Positions 34,325 to 45,222 of a stretch of DNA of 64,000 nt are shown here, in pieces. Both the position numbers and the translations under genes were made by a program. The notes beneath the pieces were generated by a model, which was not told where the DNA came from, did no database searches, and saw only the letters and a program-made list of their open reading frames with translations. The DNA is from Akanthomyces muscarius (taxonomy: Eukaryota; Ascomycota; Sordariomycetes; Hypocreales; Cordycipitaceae), in assembly GCF_028009165.1 (NCBI RefSeq), contig NC_079246.1, positions 682,001 through 746,000 of the forward strand. The letters run 5' to 3'. Position 1 is the stretch's first letter. Every line of letters begins with the position of its first letter.

Positions 34325-36870
34325 AGTTTTATCGAATAGATGTGCCGTATACGGTCGATTCAATTCTGCTTATTCATTTCCCATATCACCTGTTTCATGT
34401 TCACGCAACACGTAATCCTTCTCAAGCCTAGTGGCTTCGCTGTGTATCGATTTGAAATGCTTGCCTCTCACTGTCTTCGTCGTCACTTCTGATTCGCTGC
34501 CAGCTCACAAGAGACATGAAGCAGTTTCAGCACGGATAGCAAGTCCAAGTTTGCTAATACTCTCACTAGCGCACGAAACGGTTGTGGCCTAGAATCACTT
34601 CACTATCCTACATTGTTTTATTTTAAAAAACCTAGTACAATACACAAAAGCTTGAGTCAAAGTAAATCGAACCCGTCGATAAGGTAGACTTAGCTAGACG
34701 GGTGGTAAGCTGAGTGTCGTATACAAACCACAGCAGATTTATGTGCGGCCGAAAGCTATTACTAGCATATTGGAGAGCTAAGATGATAAAGTGTAGTACT
34801 AAAACTGTTCTAAGTAGCCTATAATATAATAATCTAAGGAATCACCTTGTCCTATCAAGAAATGCATTGATGGCGCACTGATTTCGTCAGCTGACGGCGC
34901 TTTAGAGGCAAGGCGAACGAGAATGTACCGTCTGACCCTCTTGGCTTGTCGCAGGAGCTTTGCGTTGCTAAAAGAAACGACAACGCACAGCCCAAACTTC
35001 ATTTACCTGAAGCTTTTGCGGTAAGTCTATATTCTCCCTGAACTGACTGTCCAACAGGACAGGTCCCGTGGCCTCACGTCTGCTACAGTCTCAGCTAGGC
35101 ACAAGGCTGGCCTTTGGCCTGTGCTATGGCACAGATGGTGCACAAGGTCGAACTCGAGTCTGCCAAAAAATGACATCCATGCGTTGTGCGGTGCGCACAG
35201 TTCTTGTTGGAAGCGGTCATGACACCTGGAATAGCGCGATTATATATCTGTATATATGCAGGCGGCGTCGAGGGACGAGAATCGTTGCCGTACGTGGGAA
35301 AAAGTAATCTCAACGTGCCGATTTCGTAAAGCGACTGCCTCATACTGACCATATGAGATATGGCATGTGATATGATGAGTTTATGCATGCGCGGTGTAGG
35401 TCATTCCATGTAAAAGAGAGGGGAATTAGACTGGCCGAGCTTGCACTGATTTGGTTGTACCGCAGAGCGTGCCATCGCTCCTCGGAGCTTTCAACCGCCC
35501 TCGAACCTGGCTACCACAAATATCGGTAGCCACTTGTCTCTAGGCACAGGCCTTCCCAAAAGAAGTGCGCATACGCTACCGTGTGATCAAGCTCTAAGAG
35601 ACGGTAGCTGAAGTCCGGCCTCTGACTGAAATGCTTCAGTTTGGGATACAATCGAAGCGATGCGATGAAGTCAGCGCACCGTCACATGATGCCAGGCCAA
35701 GCGCAGGTCGTATTCATGGCCAAGGAGACATGCTGACATCCTAGGCGCCCTCTTCTCGTTGGTAAACTCAATTATGCCTGTGGTGACAAATCTTAGCCGT
35801 ACATGTGCAGGATCACAATTAGAGTACCACTAACCCAAACTCGCTGTTTTGCTGCCCTCAAGTATAATGAGTTTTAAAAAGAAAGCTTTAGTTTCATATT
35901 GTTGTCCCCCCCAAAGGGGTGGTCCAATTAGTTACGTGTTTGAATCCAGCCTTAACGTGCTGCCATGGAGCAGTTACACTTTTGCAAATGAAAGCCATTC
36001 AAAAAGCACTGCGCGTTGAGCAGAGGTGCTATTAGCAGGTCACCAATCATTTAGATTCGCCTAATATACTGGTAAGTACTATCAATTGATCATATCGTGC
36101 TACTTCTGCGGCTGGGGCCCAGACTCGGCCGATTTATTCCTCTTCTCTTATCAACCATCTTCCCAACGGCTGTCACACGGTGAGGGAAATACTCGACTGC
36201 GGCACGTGGGCACCAGGTGGAGCATTGAATAACATCTAATTTGACAACGCCATAAACTAGCGTCGGTTGTATATCCTCAAGTGGAAGCTGAATAAGAATA
36301 AATGGGACATTTACGAGGCTTGAGACGTCTTCAGCGAGGGTTCCGTCAGTCGGTGGACATGAACACTGCCCGTTCGCTGGACCGACTTGCACTCCAGCCT
36401 CGCCATGGCAGAGGCCGGGGACTGCATTCTGCGGCGTCAAGCTAGGCGTAGTTGTGCCAGCGATTAAGACTCGAGCTTTTTGGCCTTCTGCGTCCCGAAA
36501 ATGGTGTCACGGAGAAGCCGATTCTTATCCATTAATATATAGTGAAAAAAAAAGAGAAAAATAATGTAAACGGCTTCCTGGGATACTTAAACAGGTTTGT
36601 CATGCAGGACGAAGATGCCTGTAGACTTGTGTACTTGTTTTGATCATTTTTATCCACTCCAAGTGGTGCATTCTACCAAGTGAGAGTTCGTAGCGTTTAA
36701 TCTTGTAAGATCTGGAGATGTTATTCCTTCATAACGATTACGCTCTAATAAGCGTGTAGATAGTAAGACTCGTAGTGTATGAACACATATCGTGAGCATA
36801 CAAGAGACACGCAGCTGCAGCTTTCTATGCGCTGTAAAAGCCTGGTTATTTACTCCTTCATTACTTTTCG
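34325..36870. other. Gene-poor accessory region
   Basis: 2.5 kb between two pseudogenes. Apart from a possible secreted-protein relic on the minus strand (listed separately) nothing coding is supported. GC is low, with several poly-A/T stretches. Confidence 0.4.
36090..36440 (-). other. Possible relic of a small Cys-containing secreted protein
   Basis: A minus-strand open frame of 116 codons contains PGLCHGEAGVQVGPANGQCS followed by CPPTDGTLAEDV. This loosely resembles a fungal small secreted protein family with a CPP-D motif. No signal peptide or proper start is visible and the second half does not match. It may be a decayed fragment; I would not call a function. Confidence 0.2.
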
Positions 36871-36906
36871 TTGCTCATTCAGCCACCAGGTACATCAGAC
36901 TGGGGC

Positions 36907-37682
36907 ACAAGACTTACGGCTTTCGCCGCGGTGGCCTCTGTGTCCATGATTGCCGCTGCTCCAGTAGAACGCCAGGCTGACAATTGTGTCTCGGATCTGT
37001 ATATGATCGTCACTCGAGGAACTAAAGCGCCCGCTGGTCAGGGCAAGGCAGGCAAAGTCGCTGATATGCTTGCTGCCAGAGTTGCTGATCCAGTCAGCGG
37101 GGTTGTAGATTACCCAGTCACGACCTTTAGCACCGGAAACATCCACCCTTAATCCGTAACCATCGGTATTATCGATAATAAGAATAAGAGCGAAGACTAT
37201 GTGGCGAGTTGTGGCGACAAGAGCTGTATCGTCCTGATTGGCTTTAGCCAGGGAGCCAACGTTCTAACAGATACCTGGTCTGGAGGTGTTTTGAAGCAGG
37301 CGCCGCTAAGCCAAGAGTAACGGAAATACAGTCAGGCACTTGCTATGCGCAGGAACCAGGAGCGCAGAATAACGGTGTAAGGGATTTGACGGACCTTTGC
37401 TACGTGGTCACCGCCGTAACTGCCTTTGGAGACCTGTCATTTGTCGCTAACCAGCCATATGACTACGGAAGCAATGCAGCTGGGCCGGGGGAAGGGATAT
37501 TCTCGCATATAAGTAACGAAGGCAGCATTGAGCTGCTAAATCTCTATGCCGATGTTTTCGCAAGCTACTGCGCGCAGGGTGATAGTCGAACTGTGCACGG
37601 TGCCGATATTCGAAACCATGCCCAGGAAACTGCCGATTTTATAGTTTCGCGTGCTTCTGAGTTATATTTAAGATCGGCATGA
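36907..37682 (+). pseudogene. Broken CE5 cutinase/acetylxylan esterase gene
   Basis: The first part encodes a signal-peptide-like stretch (LTAFAAVASVSMIAAAPVE) and the start of a CE5 esterase (CVSDLYMIVTRGTKAPAGQG), but no ATG sits in frame directly before it. An in-frame TAA at 37150-37152 interrupts the gene; the same frame then continues through the nucleophile motif CIVLIGFSQGANV. After LSQE a stop at 37318-37320 and about 75 bp of unmatched sequence follow. The match resumes in another frame (TAVTAFGDLSFVANQPYDYG to HGADIRNHAQETADFIVS). Near the catalytic Asp/His region (YCAQGDSRTVHGAD) the sequence seems shortened and a conserved Cys is missing. Active CE5 enzymes are secreted and cleave cutin or acetylated xylan; this copy should be inactive. 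Confidence 0.75.
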
Positions 37683-38685
37683 TATGGTGCTAGTAAGCTG
37701 CAACTGCTGGAGTGGAACTAGCCCCGTCGTCTTCATACGAGCATTCCGCGTCTGCATACCGTTGTTGCTATATCTGTCGCGTCAGTAATAAATCCTTTCG
37801 TTTTTTTTTTCAGCTTATCAATGGTCAGTTTCTTTAAGGCTACTCTTCTGCAAGCGCCGATTGAGCGGTGTCTCGTCCATGACGATGTGGATTGTGGTGA
37901 ATTACGCGCCCAAGGACATGAGCATGAAAATGAATGTCAAGCAATAACAACAGCAGCAGATATCATGCGGCTTCCTTGACGACAGGGAAAGTATAGAACC
38001 GTGCTAAAAGAAAGCCTTTAGAGTCTTCAGCGACTTCGACCCTTAGACTCTGCCAGAGGCGTATTACCTCAAGTGCACTTACGGGGCCGAAACAGTCAAA
38101 GTAGAAGAAAGAATAGTACCTTGGTGCAACTTGGGCGTCGCTCATAGAGAGCCGGTATTGTACGGTGGCATGATTGCCCGTTACAGAAGAGGTAGCTGCA
38201 CGTCATTTTAGCGCAAGGCCTTGCACTTCTACACCGAGGTCAAGGCAACAAAATTTGAAAGTAAAGTTCAAGGGAACGCGGGGAAGCAAGAGGCGCACGG
38301 TTTTGCTGCATAACTCCGCTCCGCGTCTGTGCGTCTGCGTTTCCGCAAGAAAACGAGCTCCCCCCAGCCGACTCGCGAGGCTAGCAGTCGTACATTCAAT
38401 CGAAGTTGTGGTAAAGTTAACGTTCCGTCATCACAAGGGTACATGAATATATGCCGAAACCTTGAACAACTTGGCTATAGCAGTGAAAAGGAGTTCTGAC
38501 CAAAATCCCACCACCATTGGTGCTACATTCCTCCGGTGATTAGTAAACTCCTGTCAAAGCTACTGATTTAACCGGGTGATAACAAGTACAAAAGGAATCA
38601 TAGAGACGGAACTTGCAGCTTTCTATACCACGGAAGAAGAGAACTGTTTCCTCTACCCAAGTTTAAACTACAAACACAAAATATC
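37683..38685. other. Intergenic region
   Basis: 1.0 kb with no supported gene. A 60-codon minus-strand frame at 37963-38145 starts with ATG but shows no known motif. The last 100 bp before 38686 are A-rich and presumably hold the promoter of the oxidoreductase gene. Confidence 0.35.
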
Positions 38686-40089
38686 ATGGATGTGAAATAC
38701 GATCTTATACTTCTCGGAGCAACTGGCTATACAGGTCAGCTTTTTTTACCGTACATGGTCAAAAGGTTGCCCGCCGATCTGAGGTGGGCGATCGCGGGAC
38801 GCAACAAGTCGAAGCTTGAAAATGTTGCGAATGAAAATGGGGTTGTTGAGGCGGGTGGTAGGTTGTATTCAGCAATTGTAGCAGCCAGGCCACTGACAGC
38901 GTCTTAGGATCTGTTATTGCGTTGGATCTTACTTCTCAATCGGAAATAACGAAGCTCGCCCGTTCCACACGTGTACTTATCAACATTATTGGACCTTACG
39001 CAACAACGTGCGGCTCAATGGTCTTCAAAGCTTGTGCCGAGAATGGTATATTATATGTTGACGGGTAAGGCTCTCTGTATCATTTCCTGCCTTTTTTCTA
39101 GAGTGCTTACTGTGTAAAAGAGCTGGAGAGCCAGTTTGGCGGCAAGATATGATTAAACAATACCAAGATGCGGCTGTGGCGTCTGGCGCTCGAGTAAGAA
39201 CGTTCGCCAAGAATACCGTCGCAATAGCTAATTTTATTAGATGGTCATCACTTGCGGATGGGGCGCTGTACCTGCAGATGTCAGCACTTATCTGGCAGTC
39301 GACGCCTTACGGAAGAGCTTCTCGGTACCGACACTAGAGGTTGTTGGGGCATTATATGACATTAAAGGGAGCGCCAGTGGCGGAGCCATTGACTCAGTTG
39401 TCACGACAATTGCAAGAAACAGCCTTTCGCGCTTATTCTCAGCCATGAAGTTCGACTCTATTTCCCGAGCAAGGCCAGCGCACGACCCCAAAATCAAATC
39501 CGCACTGCCCACCATGAATATTTTCGGCGTCCAGACTATCGACGGCTTAGGGACATTGGCAACACATTTTCACGAGCCTGTCGACCTGCCCCTCGTTGGA
39601 CGCAGCTGGGGCTTGTCCGAGACGGGACCTGAGGCTGGTGTGTCTGGTTACGGCCCAAATTTTCGATTCTCATCACGGATTCGCCTGCCTGGAGTGCTGG
39701 CGGCTTGGCTTTTTCACTCTGCATGTCTTGTATTCTCAGTATGCATGCTTCTCCCGTTTGTACGATTGATTTTTGGCAAATGGCTATTCCCACCTGGCTA
39801 CGGTGCCTCGCTTGAGCAGCGACGGAATAACCACTTCACCTATCGGGCACTCGGAGTGGGGGACACTAACAAGGTTAAGAAACCAAAAGTCCTAGTTGAA
39901 TTCCGTTATCCAGGGGATGCAAATGACTTCACAGCCATGACGATGACTGAGGCTGCATTACTGCTTCTCCAAGATGACAGTTCCTCAGATTCACGTTCTG
40001 GTGGAATCATAACGCCTGCAAGCTTGGGATCCAAATACGTGGAAAGGCTCAAGCGTCAAAGTGTGGAAATTTCCGTTAATATGATTTAA
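38686..40089 (+). CDS. Saccharopine dehydrogenase-like NAD(P)-binding oxidoreductase
   Basis: Four exons, 38686-38857, 38908-39064, 39121-39193 and 39241-40089, give about 416 residues. The introns (50, 56 and 47 nt) begin GTAGGT, GTAAGG and GTAAGA. The first donor could instead be 3 nt upstream without changing the frame. The N-terminus is a Rossmann fold with GATGYTG at residues 11-17. Joined segments read VIALDLTSQSEITKLARSTR, INIIGPYATTCGSMVFKACA, YVDGAGEPVW and MVITCGWGAVPADVSTYLAV, the order found in the saccharopine dehydrogenase-like and trans-acting enoyl reductase family. A hydrophobic segment near the middle of the last exon (GVLAAWLFHSACLVFSVCML) suggests membrane association, as in several relatives. 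Fungal members are often found beside biosynthetic genes. The frame is intact although both upstream neighbours are pseudogenes. Confidence 0.8.
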
Positions 40090-40564
40090 ATACTTGTAGC
40101 AAGGGCGATATTGAATCTCAGTCTGCTTTGCCGGCAGTATCTGTCCCAGATCAACGCGCTGTCCCCCGAGAAATGTAATTGTCAAAAAGGGCGCATCAAT
40201 CTCGACATTAGGTGGAGGCGTCGGGGAAATTGGTTCTTCCGCGACAGCTATATACATAAACTGACTTGGACTCACAGTACGTTTTCCTTATTCTGATAAT
40301 GTTGTGGCTTTGGTGCAATATTCTAAATTTAGGTCTCTGCGTAAGATTACCCTGTCTGTATACTTGCATTCTCTGCTGATGCCTTCCACGGGATTTTATT
40401 AAGGCCAGTGCCTACCTTCGTATGAGTGCGGAGCTGGGCACCTATGTCGCGTGCCAAGGCAGAAATACGCTCAAGAGTTTACATGCTTATAAAAGTATCG
40501 TCTCTATTATATCATATATAAAAAATAAACAGGGCTATTAAGAAAATACACTTATACCCTCTAA
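40090..40564. other. Convergent 3' region
   Basis: 475 bp between two convergent genes. It is AT-rich toward 40510-40550 and no gene is seen. Confidence 0.5.
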
Positions 40565-42046
40565 CTAGGCCTCTGGTAGAATCCAGCCGTGATTGTACCT
40601 AGCCTGCAGGATGCGCAGCTGCACAAGATGCTCCTCGTCGGGCACGTCGCGCGCCAGCTCCTTGGCCAGGTTTCTCTCAATCGCCTCGATTTTAAAATCC
40701 TGCCGGTCGGCCCCCCACCCGTCCTCAGTGTACGTCCACTCCAGCGGCGATTGCGATATCAGCCCCCGCTCGCCCACCAGGGGCCCGTCGGTGCTGATGG
40801 CGCCGGTGCTGTGCGCCAGGAGCTGCAGGTACGGCGCCAGCTCCGACGTAAACACCTCGGGCGACGCCATGCGGTAGATGGCGCTCACCAGTGCGCAGTA
40901 CACTTGGTAGCTCGTGTACGTGCCGTCAAAGATGAGGTGCAGCTCCTCTTCGGTTTCGCTGAAATCGAGGCCTTTGCTGCTGTAGTCCTGGAACAGGTCT
41001 CGGCTGAACTGGATGCAGCCCTCTTGGTAGAACCGGCTCTCCTTGCGCGCCTCAAACGTGCCCGGCGGGATGGGGGTCCAGGGCGAGATGCAGAAGCCCT
41101 TGGCTTTCGGAGGGAGGGGGATGGGCTTGTTGTCAACGTCACATTCAAACTTGGCAAAGCCGATGACCAGCTCGTCCGTGACGTATGATGCGGACGGCAG
41201 GCGGTATGCGTCAAACGTGTCACTGCGGTGGTTGACAAAGTCCGGATGTACCCACTTGGGGTTCTTCTTCTTTGGGAAACGCACATCTGGCTGTCTGCCT
41301 TTACCTTGCTTCGTCTCGCCTGGCTGCGTCGTCCCCGGCTTCGTCTTTTTCTTCCCGCCAAGAGGCCCGGCCGTCTGCACCTCTGCGACGCGGGCGTTCT
41401 CCCTGTCGGCGAGTAGCGCGTCCTGCCGCGTCGCCTGCTGCCCGGCCGGATCAACGCGCGGGAGCGCCGGATCCTGCTTCACCGAGAAGCACCCAAACGC
41501 GTAGTACGTGATGCCCAGGAGCAGATGCCAGCTGGTTGACAGGCTGCAAGAGTCGCTGTTGTCCTCGTACCGCGCCATCTCTGCCCACTCGTCCGGGATG
41601 CTGATTGTGCCTGGACGGACGATGCGGATGTTGACGGTCAGCTGTTGAATATGCTCTGGGCGGTACGGAAAGCTCATCCAGCTGGGAAAGACGCCAATAT
41701 CTCTCACAAGCATGATGTCTAGCACAAACGGCACGTCCATCCTGCCCGACTTCAGTTCCTCGTCAATGACCAGAGCCGTCTCGCGGCGGAGCTGGCGGTT
41801 GGTGGCGCGCAGGCCGTGGCCGTGGAAGCAGCGGTTCCGGCGGCGGGACACGTAGAAATTGGTGATGCCGGGGTAGGCGCCATCGAAGCAGTTGCGAAGG
41901 CGCACGCGGCTCTTGATCAGCTTGTCGTCGAAGCAGGGCAGCTTCGCGCGGCCGTGCGGCAGGACCTGGACGATGATGGGGCGACGGACCTCCCAGGGGA
42001 GGGTGAACAGCCCGGCGGGTGCGTCAGGCATGTCTAGGGATGCCAT
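40565..42046 (-). CDS. Hypothetical protein with F-box-like N-terminus
   Basis: A single uninterrupted frame of 493 residues on the minus strand. I do not recognise the family. The start, PAGLFTLPWEVRRPIIVQVL, has the LPxE(V/L)R pattern seen at the start of fungal F-box-like and related N-terminal modules. The sequence then keeps a globular, conserved look (HGHGLRATNRQLRRETALVI, LQLTV-type segments). A low-complexity Lys/Gly/Pro-rich insert lies at about residues 220-260. There is no signal peptide or membrane segment. The gene is GC-rich and intronless, unlike the AT-richer, intron-dense neighbours on both sides, so it could be a later arrival or simply under different codon selection. A role as a ubiquitin-ligase adaptor is conceivable but not shown. 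Confidence 0.7.
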   Translation of the reverse strand: MASLDMPDAPAGLFTLPWEVRRPIIVQVLPHGRAKLPCFDDKLIKSRVRLRNCFDGAYPGITNFYVSRRRNRCFHGHGLRATNRQLRRETALVIDEELKSGRMDVPFVLDIMLVRDIGVFPSWMSFPYRPEHIQQLTVNIRIVRPGTISIPDEWAEMARYEDNSDSCSLSTSWHLLLGITYYAFGCFSVKQDPALPRVDPAGQQATRQDALLADRENARVAEVQTAGPLGGKKKTKPGTTQPGETKQGKGRQPDVRFPKKKNPKWVHPDFVNHRSDTFDAYRLPSASYVTDELVIGFAKFECDVDNKPIPLPPKAKGFCISPWTPIPPGTFEARKESRFYQEGCIQFSRDLFQDYSSKGLDFSETEEELHLIFDGTYTSYQVYCALVSAIYRMASPEVFTSELAPYLQLLAHSTGAISTDGPLVGERGLISQSPLEWTYTEDGWGADRQDFKIEAIERNLAKELARDVPDEEHLVQLRILQARYNHGWILPEA

Positions 42047-42755
42047 GCGCCGGAAGCAAGCGCCAGAGCAGGCATTGGCATGGATTTAATAGATGCCGGC
42101 GTTGGTTGTGCAGTGAGTCAGCGTCTAAGATGACCCATGTTCGGTTCAGTTAGTAGTGAAGCTCTATGTAATAGTTTAGTGTAGAGCGTCTAGAATAGGA
42201 AAATCGCTGCGCTACTAGTCACACCCTCCGTTATACGACGGGCTACCCTAGACGAGAGGTGCCAAGTCTATCGCTGTATTACGAACAAAAAAAGCACAGC
42301 GATGTTGAAGATATAGTGCGGTCATGCTTCTATGAGTAAACTCACACTATCTGCCTGTGTTTTTTTGTTCATTCTTATAGTGACGCTTATACTTGTGGCA
42401 TAATATTACGCGTTACATAAGAAGAATTTCTTTTCAGAGGGCGCGAGACGAAGAAAAAAGGAAAAAGAATTAACCTTTCGTGGCTTTGTACGGTGAAAGT
42501 TAGTCACGATGCATGCAAACGCCAAGTTGTCATGGGCGTATTTTCCTAGCGGCAGTTTGGTAGTTGGTTCGGTGACGACCATCGAACATCGGCAGTTGGA
42601 TGTTTTATTTTATTACAAATCTTTCTTGCAATTCTTTTATCCTTCTACTTGATAAAGCTTCTGTTTTTTTCTTCTGTGCTTTATGAGTGTAGTGCGAGTG
42701 CGTGGAATTAGGCCCGAAAAATAAAATTATAGCTAGCAATAGGCTGCAACCTTGG
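42047..42755. other. Intergenic region between the hypothetical gene and the amidase
   Basis: 0.7 kb, upstream of the 493-residue gene and downstream of the amidase stop, both on the minus strand. It is A/T-rich with several A runs. No gene is seen. Confidence 0.4.
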
Positions 42756-45158
42756 CTACAACTTGAACGTGAATCTCCCTGTCTGAACAGCGGTTGGTCT
42801 ATTCGACGCATCCAACACGTCTCTTGCCAGTGAGAGGAGCATTTTGTCGCATCCTGTAGTCAGTTAGCGTGCGTTCTTTGCCAGGGGTAGATAGAGAGCA
42901 CAAACCAGGAGCTCCAGCCATCGAGGCAACAACAGGAAGGTACTCGGATCTTTTGCTAATGCGAGATTCAAACTTTAGCTGGCCAACTGTGGTTGCCCAT
43001 TAGCTTGTCTTTGGTTCTTGGGGTCCCCAAGGTATCACTTACTCGGAATGACAATTTGCGGCAGCCCAAGCATAGAGGCGATATAATTGGGGCTGAACGA
43101 GGGAACGACCGCAGGCGCGCTTGAAATGCTTCAGTACGACGGAAAGCAATTTGCGGGTTATTGTAGAAGTAACTCACGAATTCGGCAGGTCCCGGTACTT
43201 TGGCTCTCCACTCCCGCATGGTAAAATAAGGACAGCGTCGGAGTAGCCGTCTGTCCCAGATGCCATGATGTTTTCGCGGAACCAGCGACGGTATACTTCC
43301 ATCTCTTTGAGCGCCTGCTCTTTTTGCTCGAGACTTACTTCGGCACCGCGATCCCTTGAGAAATGTCAGAAAAGAAAGTTTAAAAACTCCGCGTGGATCC
43401 ATACCACTTCCATCGCATATATGGACCGACGTACGCCGGTTTACCAAATTTCTGCTCATACTCCTGGCGGAACTCCGAGTATTCTTGGAAACCATCGTAG
43501 TAAAAGGGGTAGTAAGCGGTCTAGGGACGTCAGTGTGTGCTGTTGCATGGGTCCGCAGACTTGACTCACTTTACTGATATAGTCACGAATGCTCTGACCT
43601 CCCGCTTCGACTGGAGGACAGGCGTTCCATCTTTCCTCGATGTTCAATAGTGTCCGTTTTATGCCAAGAAAATCTTCAAGGACAAAGGTGAATTTTTCTA
43701 CCATCTCTTGCTGAGCAGGGTTTAAATGCGGGAAGAAGTCGGTGGAGTAAAGTATTCGTGTTGGGTGCTTCAAGTATGATTAGATTAACATGCGTGTATT
43801 TGTAGCACAGTCAGAAGCAGATGAATTATACCTTGTGACCATCGGCGAGTGCTGGAAATGAGTGCTTCACCAAGCTAGAGAGCTGATGAATATCTCGCGA
43901 GAGCAGTCCGATCGTGTCCATGGACCTGTTTTCGTCAGAACCGAGAGTCATAATGGGCCGATGTGACCGAACCTGCAGCTAGGATAGACTCCATCAAGAG
44001 TGTCGGCTCCTGAGGTGATTCGAATACCGAACAATCCGTTCCATGCGGCAGGCCAACGTGTACTTCCGGTAGCTGTCAAGACACGATATTAGTTGGCTGC
44101 AATTACAGGTTCAACGAGGCACTTGCTGTCAGTTCCGAGGGAGAAGTCGAGCCATTCGTAGCTAGCAAGACTGGTTGCGCCGCCCGTCGTGCTGCCTGAG
44201 GGGGTCTGATAGCCATCGGCTCGCGGATTAAACGGCGCGTGATAATCGATCCACTGATCGGTTGCTTCTTCAGACGAGGCAAACGCGCATAGTTTTGTCT
44301 TGCCAACAATGATGGCTCCAAGGCTAATCAGGGTCTGTATATAGGTGGCCGTTTCAGATTCAGGGCCATACAGCTCGGAAAAGGCGCGATTGCCTTGCGT
44401 TGTTTTGATACCGGCCACCTTGAAGTTGTCCTTGACGCTGATGCGCTTCCCAGCAAGCGGCTTTTCACTCGTGGCGATTGCATACAGTCGGCTTGGGACT
44501 GCAACCGCGCGCCACAGGTTGTCAGCAGCAGTGATGTTTAACGGCTTGAAACTAGTTGTACGGTGAGCGAAGGCGGGCTGTCTGGCACGATAGGAGCATC
44601 ACCCTACAACGGACAGACATACTGTAAGGCATCATCTCCAGCTGGCACAAAGGTGCTCACAAACGCATCCTGCGTATCCGGGTAGAGGCGCCACGCCTGG
44701 AAAAGCAGGTTACCTGGGGAGAGGAAATAAGGACCCTGTGGTAGCTGTGTATCTTCAACTTGTAGTATATGCACAGGATGCCATGAGCCTCCGCGTCCAA
44801 CCAGGCGATGCACGTCAGCCCATTGGATGGCTGGCGCCTCCTCTGGCTGGTCGACTTGGACAATGACGGTATCAGTCAGAAAGTCCTCTGAGAAGACATC
44901 ATCATTGTCGTAGAAGGCGGCAATTTTATGCGCAACGTCGACAGCGGTTGACTCGCGGTGTAGCGACAAGAGCAGCACGGGTTGGTTGGCGACGGCATCT
45001 TGGGGGCGAGAGTCGTAGCGGAAAGCAACCTGCGCAAGTTAACGATGTTGTTCATAGCTGTCGCTTCCGCCACTCAATAAAATGCGGAGAAAGAGAAACA
45101 AACACCGTACCTCAACAGAAGCACCCAGGTGGTAGCTTGCGAGTGGCAGGTTGACCAT
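42756..45158 (-). CDS. Amidase signature family enzyme, eleven exons
   Basis: Eleven exons on the minus strand: 45158-45111, 45029-44623, 44551-44127, 44072-43973, 43925-43832, 43767-43570, 43520-43405, 43354-43178, 43119-43043, 42986-42906 and 42853-42756. All phases fit and give about 606 residues. The intron after 44127 is a GC-AG intron (donor A|GCAAGT); splicing restores SLGTDTTGSTRWPAAWNGLF, the amidase signature with the nucleophile Ser. The catalytic Lys is K192 in RISVKDNFKVAG. The loop that carries the bridging Ser reads PSGSTTGG. The C-terminal half (VGPYMRWKWDRGAEVSLEQK, PSFSPNYIASMLGLPQIVIP, ESRISKRSEYLPVVASMAGA) matches fungal amidases of about 600 residues with an extra N-terminal domain. 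These hydrolyse carboxamides; the substrate is unknown. The start is uncertain because the frame stays open upstream through a Gln run. Confidence 0.82.
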
Positions 45159-45186
45159 GAGGGGAGGTTGGTGATGATGTTGATAA

Positions 45187-45222
<36 letters not shown>

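Noticed and set aside
35935..35960. TTTGAATCCAGC, reminiscent of a tRNA T-arm
   Set aside because: No acceptor, D or anticodon stems can be paired around it.
37963..38145. 60-codon minus-strand ORF starting MSDAQVAPRYYS
   Set aside because: It looks mildly protein-like but has no promoter signal, no motif and no partner exon, so I could not support it as a gene.
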